Source: Streptomyces sp. LUP30 (lineage in GTDB: Bacteria > Actinomycetota > Actinomycetes > Streptomycetales > Streptomycetaceae). From it: a stretch of 64,000 bases of DNA. Shown here one piece after another: positions 57,403 to 64,000 of the stretch (within the stretch, counting starts at the first letter, position 1; each line of letters opens with the position of its first letter). The stretch lies in NCBI RefSeq assembly GCF_001746365.1, contig NZ_MJAJ01000001.1:317182-381181 (forward strand), in the 5' to 3' direction. Under the pieces are notes generated by a model. That model made no database searches, was not told the DNA's origin, and saw only the letters and a list, made by a program, of their open reading frames with translations. A program made the translations under genes and the position numbers.

Positions 57403-60053
57403 GACCGAGAGACCTGTCCGTGCTCGCCGCCGTGACCGCGCTGCTGGCCCTGCCGGTCCAGGCGTACGCGGCGCCCCCCGGCCAGACCTACCACGTGAGC
57501 ACCAAAGGCAGCGATCACGCGTCCGGCTCACAGAGCCGTCCGCTGCGCACCATCGGCGCCTGCCTGGACCGGGTCCGCCCCGGCGACACCTGCCTGATCC
57601 ACCACGGCACCTACCGTGAACAGCTCACCCCGCCCTCGGGCACCGAGAGCGCCCGGATCACCCTCGCCGCGTACGGGGACGGCCCGGTGACCGTCGACGG
57701 CACCCAGCCGGTGACCGGCTGGAAGGACGCCGGCGGCGGACTGGTCGCCACCGACACCCGGCTGCCGCTCGACCCGGACTTCAACGCGGTGTTCGTCGAC
57801 AACACCCGTGCAGCGGAAGGACGTTGGCCCAACTCCGGCGCCGATCCGCTGAACGCCACCTGGGCCGAGGCCGACACCACCTCCACCGACCAGCACATCG
57901 ACGACACCGACCTGCCCGACGCCGACTGGAGGGGCGCCACCGTCCACCTGTGGGCGGGCTCCAACCCCTGGGCCCAGCAAACCGGCACGGTCACCGCCAC
58001 CGCGCCCGGCCAAGTCGACTTCACCGGCGGCAACTACCGCTGCCCGCCGCTGTGCATGGGCAACCAGACCTACCGCAACTACTACCTCGTCGGTTCGAAG
58101 GCGGCCCTCGACCAGCCGGGAGAGTGGTACTACGACCGGACCGCACACCGCCTGTACCTGGTCCCCCCGAAGGGCGGCCTCGCCGGACACACGGTGAGCG
58201 CCAAGCACCGGCTGTGGGGGGTCGACCTGAGCCACAGCTCCTACGTCACCGTGCGCGGTCTGAACCTGCGGGGCACGTCCCTGCGAACAGGCGCCGACAG
58301 CAGAGGCGTTGTCGTGGACGCCCTGAACGCGACCGACATCTCCGAGTTCTCCACGCTGCCCATGCCGGCCGACAGCGACCTCGCCATCCCGCCCTTCGAG
58401 GGTCACATCGTGGCCTCCCGCATCCTCGACTCGGGCGTCCAGATCCTCGGCAGCGGCAACACCCTGGAGCACAGCGAGATCAGCCGCTCGGCCGGAAACG
58501 GCGTCCTGGTCCGCGGCACCGGCAACACCGTCACCGACAACTACATCCACGACGTCGGCTGGATGGGCAGCTACACGCCCGGCATCGAGATCAACGGCAA
58601 CGGCCACACGGTCACCCACAACACGATCCGGCGCACCGGACGGGCAGCGATCGACACCGCCTGGCAGCTCAACGGCACCGAGTTCCACGACAACCGCATC
58701 GCCTACAACGACCTCTCCGAAGCGATGCGCACCTCCCGCGACGGCTCCCCCTTCTACGTGTGCTGCAGCCTCAACGGCTCAGGAACCTCCATCGACCACA
58801 ACACCGCGCACGACGCCGACGGCCAGAACGGCTTCTACGTCGACAACTACTCCGGCCACTTCAGGCTGCACCACAACGTCGCCTGGAACACGGGCAGTCG
58901 GGGCGCGTTCTTCAACGGCCACACCGGACCGAGCATCGCCAACGAGGACCACAACTCCAGCTACGGCGTCGGCATCAACGTCAACTCCGTGTCCCTGGGC
59001 GGCGCGACGGACGCCTCGGGGTCGTACTTCAGCAACATCGTGGGGCCCAAGCCCGTAAGCGCAACGAAGACCGGCGATCCGCTGCCGGTGGTCCGCTCCA
59101 ACCTGATCAGCGACAGGCCCGGCTACACCGATGCCGTCAACGGCGAGCTGTGGCTGACGCCCGGCTCACCCGCCGTCGACGCGGGCGAGACGATCGACGG
59201 CATCACCACCGACGTCGTGGGCGCGGCCCCCGACCAGGGCGCCTACGAGTACGGGGCACCCCTCTGGTCGACGGGCTGCGACCTGCCCGGCTGCCAGCAA
59301 CGGGTACGCCACGGCAACTGGAGCGCCACCGCGAGCGACGGCACGGACGCCTCCGCCACCGTCGACGGCGATATCAACACGCGCTGGACGGGCGTCGCCC
59401 CGCAGGCCGCGGGGCAGTCGCTCACCGTCGACCTCGGTGAGAGCAAGACCTTCCGCCGGCTCTCCCTCGACGCGGGCCGCGACACCAGCGGACAGCCGTA
59501 CGGCTTCACCCTGTCCGTCAGTGTGGACGGCACGCACTTCGGTGACCCGCTCGCCCGGGTCTCGGGCCGCTCCTTCACCCAGGACGCGGTCCTCCCCCGC
59601 CAGACCACAGCGCGCTATCTTCGCCTCGCCCTCACCGCGAGCGGACCTGCTCCCTGGGTCGTCAACGACATCCGGCTCTACGGCGACGGGCCCGACGCCG
59701 CTTCGACGCTCCAGGCCGAACAGGCCACCACCGTGCGGGGAACGGAACGCGGCACGGCGGCCACCGGCATCCTCGGCTCCGGCGACCGGCTGGGCTTCCC
59801 CTCGGCGAACGTCCGCGGCCGGCGCCTCACCCTCCGTCTCGCGCCCGCCTGCTCCGGCGACTGCTCGCTCGAGGTACGCCTCGACGCGGCGAACGGCCCG
59901 ATGGCCGCGGTGGTCCCTGTCGCGGGCACCGGCGGCTGGCAGGAACAGTCGGTGACCCTGCGAGGCGAGATCACCGGCACGCACGCCCTCTATGTGGTGG
60001 CGAAGGGGGGCGGCCGGGTCGCCGCGCTCGACTGGCTGACCCTCCGCCCCTGA
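57399..60053 (+). CDS. Secreted right-handed beta-helix protein with C-terminal carbohydrate-binding modules
   Basis: The product is 884 residues. A signal peptide spans about 1-25 (LSVLAAVTALLALPVQAYA). A parallel beta-helix follows to about residue 620, starting GQTYHVSTKGSDHASGSQSR and containing N-rich turns (GNTLEHSEISRSAGNGVLVR, NGHTVTHNTIRRTGRAAIDT). Two beta-sandwich modules come next: a discoidin/F5-8C-like unit (SATVDGDINTRWTGVAPQAA) near 640-765 and a CBM6/35-like unit near 770-884. Beta-helix proteins with this pattern are glycosidases or lyases (GH141/polysaccharide-lyase-like). Its ATG overlaps the DUF2264 stop as ATGA, so it is the last gene of the sugar operon. Confidence 0.9.
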   Translation: MRPRDLSVLAAVTALLALPVQAYAAPPGQTYHVSTKGSDHASGSQSRPLRTIGACLDRVRPGDTCLIHHGTYREQLTPPSGTESARITLAAYGDGPVTVDGTQPVTGWKDAGGGLVATDTRLPLDPDFNAVFVDNTRAAEGRWPNSGADPLNATWAEADTTSTDQHIDDTDLPDADWRGATVHLWAGSNPWAQQTGTVTATAPGQVDFTGGNYRCPPLCMGNQTYRNYYLVGSKAALDQPGEWYYDRTAHRLYLVPPKGGLAGHTVSAKHRLWGVDLSHSSYVTVRGLNLRGTSLRTGADSRGVVVDALNATDISEFSTLPMPADSDLAIPPFEGHIVASRILDSGVQILGSGNTLEHSEISRSAGNGVLVRGTGNTVTDNYIHDVGWMGSYTPGIEINGNGHTVTHNTIRRTGRAAIDTAWQLNGTEFHDNRIAYNDLSEAMRTSRDGSPFYVCCSLNGSGTSIDHNTAHDADGQNGFYVDNYSGHFRLHHNVAWNTGSRGAFFNGHTGPSIANEDHNSSYGVGINVNSVSLGGATDASGSYFSNIVGPKPVSATKTGDPLPVVRSNLISDRPGYTDAVNGELWLTPGSPAVDAGETIDGITTDVVGAAPDQGAYEYGAPLWSTGCDLPGCQQRVRHGNWSATASDGTDASATVDGDINTRWTGVAPQAAGQSLTVDLGESKTFRRLSLDAGRDTSGQPYGFTLSVSVDGTHFGDPLARVSGRSFTQDAVLPRQTTARYLRLALTASGPAPWVVNDIRLYGDGPDAASTLQAEQATTVRGTERGTAATGILGSGDRLGFPSANVRGRRLTLRLAPACSGDCSLEVRLDAANGPMAAVVPVAGTGGWQEQSVTLRGEITGTHALYVVAKGGGRVAALDWLTLRP

Positions 60054-60151
60054 CGCACCGCGGCACGCACGGACCGGTCAGCGGACGCATCGACTCGGTG
60101 GAGTGGAGCCGGACATCCTCGGTGCGCACCACGACATCACAGTCCACTCAG

Positions 60152-60490
60152 TGGCCGGCTCCCGGCCGAGCATGCCACCTCGTCAAAGCGCCGATCGTGC
60201 TGGTGTGGGACCGCCTGAAGGCCCACGTCTCCCGCGTCATGCGTGAGCTGATCGCCGAGCACGAATGGCTGACGGCGTTCCTGCCACCCGCCTACTCAGC
60301 CGACCTCAACCCCGTGGAAGGAGATATGGGCGCACGTCAAACGCAGTCTGGCCAACCTCGCCGTGGTCGCCCTCGTCCAGCTCGAAGTCCTCGTCCGAAA
60401 CCGCTCCAAACGACTTCAGTACCGGCACAGCACCCTCGACGGCTTCACAGCGGGCACCGGCCTGCCCTCCGACAATCCGACGTCAGCCCA
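60152..60490 (+). mobile_element. IS630-family transposase C-terminal fragment
   Basis: The frame reads LVKAPIVLVWDRLKAHVS, then HEWLTAFLPPAYSADLNPVE. This holds the last two acids of an IS630 DDE transposase (VWD and the NPVEG region). A one-base shift near 60322 moves the rest, IWAHVKRSLANLAVVALVQL and RNRSKRLQYRHSTLDGFTAG, into the next frame. The N-terminal half and the ends are missing. It differs from the copies at 21198 and 23960. Confidence 0.75.
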
Positions 60491-60564
60491 GCCGAATCCA
60501 GTTCGCCATCCGCAGGCTCATCAGTGCATGGCAGCGCCACCACCGTGACTCGTAGCGTTCTCAT

Positions 60565-61203
60565 ATGACCGACGACCTTCATGCTGTCCTCGCCCGGATC
60601 GATGCCTGGCTGGAGGCCAACGCGCCCGCGGACCTTGCCGCCCTGAACCCACCCGCCGCGCAGGACGACATCGACGCCATCGCCGACCGTCGGTTCACCC
60701 TGCACCCCGATCTGGTGACGTGGCTGGGACGTCACGACGGGGTCACCGCCACGAAGGGCCATGGCGGTCCCGGCGTGATCCTCCCCGAAGGGTTCATCCT
60801 GCGCGGCGCCGAGGGAATGCGTGCCGGTCAACGAACGATGGAGGAAGCAATAGCCGAATGGGTCGACGAGAACGAATCGGAAGACCCCGGCCTGCGAGAC
60901 ATCTACGACGGGGTGTACGGGTACCTGTTCCACGTCCGATGGGTCCCGATCGCCACGGACATCACCGGAGGCAAGCTCATCCTGGACCACCGTGAGGGAG
61001 ACCGGTTCGGGAACGTGCTGTACGGCCTGCACGCTGGGGACACGGAGGGTCCAGTGAAGGTGTGGGACAGCCTGTCGCACATGTTCCGGGACCTTCTCGA
61101 CGCCCTGAGTGAGGGCACGGAGATCCGCTTGCCCAGTTATGCCGGTCCGGTGACACCACACCTGACCGGCACCGGCGATCATGCCTTCGTGAGGTGGGAG
61201 TAG
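60565..61203 (+). CDS. SMI1/KNR4 family protein
   Basis: The product is 212 residues from the ATG at 60565. It has the SUKH fold: LNPPAAQDDIDAIADRRFTL, HPDLVTWLGRHDGVTATKGH, then WVPIATDITGGKLILDHREG and SLSHMFRDLLDALSEGTEI. Proteins of this superfamily often neutralise contact-dependent or polymorphic toxins, but many are stand-alone with a housekeeping role. No toxin gene is next to it: the neighbours are IS debris and a truncated hemerythrin gene. Confidence 0.85.
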   Translation: MTDDLHAVLARIDAWLEANAPADLAALNPPAAQDDIDAIADRRFTLHPDLVTWLGRHDGVTATKGHGGPGVILPEGFILRGAEGMRAGQRTMEEAIAEWVDENESEDPGLRDIYDGVYGYLFHVRWVPIATDITGGKLILDHREGDRFGNVLYGLHAGDTEGPVKVWDSLSHMFRDLLDALSEGTEIRLPSYAGPVTPHLTGTGDHAFVRWE

Positions 61204-61345
61204 CACAGAGCGGCGGTCCGAAGCATGACACGTCGGACCGCCGCCTTGACGTGCGGTCGGGAATCATGCCGCATCGGAGAGTTCAGCGAAAGTCACCCTG
61301 ACGACCCCCTGCCGATGCATTCGCACGCGCGGGTGGGGGCGCACA

Positions 61346-61785
61346 TCAACCTGCATGCGGTCCGACCCTGTGACGGACCTGAACGTGGCCGAGAAAACGG
61401 TGAGCGACATCGACCACATACGGGTCAGCGGCACGGGCGGCTGGATTCGCATCACAGGGGCTCAAGAGCCCGTCCTGTACGTTCTCTGCAGCTCGTCGGC
61501 GTCGATGCTTGTAGAGGCGAGTGCCGAGCGTGCGCCACAGGAGGCGGGCAGGGGCGGGCATGTGCGAGAGGAACAACTGCCGTTGCTGCGCGGTCGCGTC
61601 CTCCAGGATCGCACCGAGGAGAATCAGGAGTTCGGCCTTGGGCACGCTGCGGCGTCCGCGCTCACCGACCTCGGACCACTCCTGAGCGGTGATGTGGTCG
61701 GCCATCAGGGGCAGGAGGTGCTCTTCCTCGTCGTCCATGTGAGCGACGGCGTACCCGTCGAGTTCGCGCAGGGCTCCGGCGAGGA
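61346..61785 (-). pseudogene. Hemerythrin-domain gene, 5' truncated
   Basis: The minus frame opens GALRELDGYAVAHMDDEEEH, then LLPLMADHITAQEWSEVGER, PKAELLILLGAILEDATAQQ and PAPARLLWRTLGTRLYKH. This is the C-terminal half of an HHE cation-binding protein, with HMDDEEEHLLP holding iron ligands. A stop lies just before the segment and no start or first HHE motif is found upstream. After KHRRRR the tail is unrelated sequence. It is a remnant, not a functional di-iron protein. Confidence 0.7.
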
Positions 61786-62156
61786 GCAGGGAAGATCCTC
61801 ACCCCCGCTGGCTGGGCGTGCGCGCCCGCTCGGCCGGAAGGTGCGCTGGTACGACGCACCGGATGTGGTGCGCACGCCCGGGTTCACCGGCGCGCGCACC
61901 ATCACCTCCCATGTGCGCACCACGGTGTGCCGTCTGAGGACGTGGCGCACCGCGACGCGCACCGGTGCGGCGGCCACCACTGCGCCGTCCGCCTCAGTGT
62001 CCGCCTCCCATCAGCTGGCTGTGCCCGAATAGTGCGTACGGGGCTGGCCCGGACCCGGCGGCGTAGCTGGACCGGATCGAGGGGTATTGGACCCTTCGCC
62101 GACCGAGTCCTCGCCTTCAATGAGTTCCGGCCGCTCGGGTCCCGGCCGTCGGTGGG
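61786..62156. other. Gene-free stretch
   Basis: These bases lie between the hemerythrin remnant and the end of the beta-helix gene. Repetitive GCGCAC/GTGCGC motifs at about 61870-61970 can pair with each other, but no clear hairpin terminator or gene was found. Confidence 0.35.
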
Positions 62157-64000
62157 CTACCCGGCGGTCGTGGTCCCGCTGACCGTGGCCGCGGGGCCGG
62201 TGCCCGCCGCCGTGACCGCGGCGACCGTCACGGTGTAGGCCGTGCCGGGCTTCAGTCCGCCGATCACCCGGAACATGCCCTTGGCGGAGGGCTGGGTGAC
62301 CAGGACGTCCCGGCCGGTCACCGCGATCGGGTCGCGTCCGTCGGAGACGGTCACCCGGTATCCGACGATCTTCGCGTCACCCGTAGCGGTCGGCGGTGTC
62401 CAGGCGAGGGTGGCGGCCGTGGCCGCGGTGCGCAGTTTCGGGCTCGTCGGTGCGGCGGGCAGCGCGCTCGCGGCTGTCGGGCTCAGCGGTGCCGAGGCGA
62501 ACGAGGGAGCACTGGCGCCCTGGTCGTTGCTCGCGGTCAAGGTCACCGTGAAGGGTCCGCCGCCCGTCGGCAGGCCGCCGATGCGCAGCAGGGCGGTCCG
62601 CTTGAACTCGGCAGCGGGGACGGACTGTTGGGCGACCTGAAGGCCCGCGGGGTTGTACGCCCGTGCCGTGTAGTCGGTCACCGGCGAACCGCCGTCCGTG
62701 AAGGTGGGATTGAAGGTCACGTACAGCGCGTCGGCGCCCGCCGTGCTGGTGCCGACCCGGGCCGGCGCCTCGGGCACGGAGACGCCTCCGACGCGCAGGG
62801 TCAGCAGGTGCCGGTAAGCGGGTTCGAGTCCGGCGTTCGCGAGGACGTCCGGCGGCACGTCGGACAATCCGGCCGTGATCTTGTTGCCGCTGGTCACCAG
62901 GCCCTTGTTGTCCCCGTCAGCGGTGCCTTCCTCCCACCAGTTGTCCTTGATCATGGTGGGGTCGTTGTTGCCGAGGCTGTCGCGGTAGTCGGTGTGCCGG
63001 GAGGCCACGTTGGCGTAGGAGGCGCGGTAGAGGACATTGCCCTCGACGGTCTCGTAGGTGCAGCCGTTGTCGGTGTAGACGCTCTTGCCCAGGCCCCACT
63101 GGTCATGGATGACGTTGCCGGTGACTTTCTCCCCGTCGGACAGGGAAGTGCCGGTCAGGCCCTGGGTGTAGACGCCACCGCCGTCGTCGAGCAGTTGCAT
63201 GTAGTCGAAGACCAGGTTGTCGCGTACGGCGTTGTCGTGGCTGGGGTTCGGGGTCGCGGGATCGCCGATCTTGTCGGGCCAGCCGCCCCAGCCCATGGAG
63301 ATCGCCGAGTACGCGACGTGGTCGATCTGATTGTGGGCGACGGTGGTGCGCTGGGTGTAGCCGTTGAGGATGCCCACACCGCCGTGGTACTCGCGGGGCA
63401 GCCCGTAGAGGTGATTGTTCGTCACTCGCACGCCCGACGCCGGGGTCTGTCCGTCCACTCCGCCGATCTCCAGCCCGTTGCCGGACACATCGGTGAAGAC
63501 GCTCCCCCCGACCGAGGAGTCCACGCTGCCCGCGCCCAGTTCCAGTCCGGAGGCGCCGAGATGGGCGAAGACGTCGTCGGTGAACTCCACGCGCTGGTCG
63601 TGGGTGAAGGAGACGTTGCCAGGCATCTTGGTCCAGGAGGCGAAGGGGCAGGTTCCGCCCTGGACGTACTGGCACAGACCCTGTGTGGCCCAGCCGCGGT
63701 CGCCGGTGATCGTGTAGCCGGCCTGGATCTCGGAGAAGCCCTCCGGCCGGGACGGCGTCAACCAGGTCGCGTAGCTGAACCTGATGCCGCGGAAGGTGAT
63801 GTCGTGGACGGGGGCGTTCGCGGTGCCGCGTCCGTCGAGGAGCTTCTCGGCCGCGGCTGCCTCGACGTCGGCGCGGCCGAGGTCCTCGCCCTTGCGCGGA
63901 AGGTAGTAGACCGTGTCGTCGCTCTTGTCGAGGTACCACTCGCCGGGCTGGTCGAGGAGTTCGTAGGCGTTCTCGACGTACGACGGCTTGCCGCCGTCGG
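62157..64000 (-). CDS. Secreted beta-helix protein with fibronectin III domain, N-terminus outside window
   Basis: The frame is open to the window edge: about 613 residues are visible and the start lies beyond base 64000. It carries VENAYELLDQPGEWYLDKSD and DDTVYYLPRKGEDLG, near-repeats of the 57399 protein's LDQPGEWYYDRT and LYLVPPKG. The N-rich helix turns follow (GNGLEIGGVDGQTPASGVRV, NNHLYGLPREYHGGVGILNG) to about base 62900. A linker domain is next, and the end is a fibronectin III module (PTSPKLRTAATAATLAWTPP ... YTVTVAAVTAAGTG). It is probably a polysaccharide-active enzyme of the same type, convergent with the sugar operon. Confidence 0.85.
   Translation of the reverse strand, partial: DGGKPSYVENAYELLDQPGEWYLDKSDDTVYYLPRKGEDLGRADVEAAAAEKLLDGRGTANAPVHDITFRGIRFSYATWLTPSRPEGFSEIQAGYTITGDRGWATQGLCQYVQGGTCPFASWTKMPGNVSFTHDQRVEFTDDVFAHLGASGLELGAGSVDSSVGGSVFTDVSGNGLEIGGVDGQTPASGVRVTNNHLYGLPREYHGGVGILNGYTQRTTVAHNQIDHVAYSAISMGWGGWPDKIGDPATPNPSHDNAVRDNLVFDYMQLLDDGGGVYTQGLTGTSLSDGEKVTGNVIHDQWGLGKSVYTDNGCTYETVEGNVLYRASYANVASRHTDYRDSLGNNDPTMIKDNWWEEGTADGDNKGLVTSGNKITAGLSDVPPDVLANAGLEPAYRHLLTLRVGGVSVPEAPARVGTSTAGADALYVTFNPTFTDGGSPVTDYTARAYNPAGLQVAQQSVPAAEFKRTALLRIGGLPTGGGPFTVTLTASNDQGASAPSFASAPLSPTAASALPAAPTSPKLRTAATAATLAWTPPTATGDAKIVGYRVTVSDGRDPIAVTGRDVLVTQPSAKGMFRVIGGLKPGTAYTVTVAAVTAAGTGPAATVSGTTTAG

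Overview
The window is high-GC actinobacterial DNA and is most likely Streptomyces. Codon third positions are strongly G/C, GTG and TTG starts are common, and the gene content is typical of the genus: LAL-type LuxR, LacI, PucR and TetR regulators, a secreted GH62 arabinofuranosidase with a ricin-type domain, a DUF4232 protein, and sugar ABC permeases without their own ATPase. The mix of regulators, secreted enzymes, orphan genes and broken insertion sequences suggests an accessory region such as a chromosome arm. No rRNA, tRNA, CRISPR array, integrase-bounded island or replication origin was recognised.

Layout. 1-1.2 kb: the end of an MDR oxidoreductase, a MerR regulator and a broken HTH-like gene. 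1.3-3.9 kb: a compact arsenic island, arsR-aqpS-arsC-arsN1 on the minus strand (every junction is a GTGA or ATGA overlap), divergent from arsI, with a perfect 10-bp-arm operator between them. 4-8.5 kb: two alpha/beta hydrolases, a beta-lactamase-fold hydrolase, Dps and small orphans. 8.6-11.4 kb: a LAL regulator whose 3' end has been tandemly duplicated. 11.9-13.6 kb: a nucleotide-cyclase-like gene directly followed by a four-helix membrane protein. 13.9-20.8 kb: a small secreted protein, an ABC exporter, a NUDIX gene cut by an IS256 remnant, GH62, a pentapeptide-repeat protein and an antiporter fragment.

21.2-29.4 kb: a decayed IS630 element with its TA target duplication, a potassium channel, a DUF1269-like protein, a second IS630 end that supplies the stop codon of glutamate decarboxylase, an IS110 remnant, an MFS exporter and membrane orphans. 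29.6-38.7 kb: a nine-kilobase minus-strand stress operon, dnaK-grpE-cbpA-cbpM-clpB-trxA-(UBP zinc finger)-(cNMP-binding/Trx-like/flavin reductase fusion). The genes are mostly overlapping or a few bases apart, which suggests coordinated chaperone and thiol repair. A PucR-type regulator is divergent from it, and the space between holds a perfect 23-bp-arm inverted repeat.

41-51 kb: IS5 debris, a TetR/carboxylesterase pair with a clear operator, a VOC protein, a large HTH-P-loop-TPR (STAND-like) protein, a histidine phosphatase and secreted or hypothetical proteins. 51.4-64 kb: a LacI-controlled carbohydrate-uptake operon (solute-binding lipoprotein, two permeases, a DUF2264 glycosidase-like enzyme and a parallel beta-helix protein), with an 18-bp LacI-type operator in front. 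It is followed by an IS630 fragment, a SMI1/KNR4 protein, a truncated hemerythrin gene and a second beta-helix protein that runs off the window. The strongest candidates for something undescribed are the cyclase-like/membrane pair, the STAND-like protein with its own repeat-flanked start, and the 49-bp palindrome between dnaK and the PucR gene.
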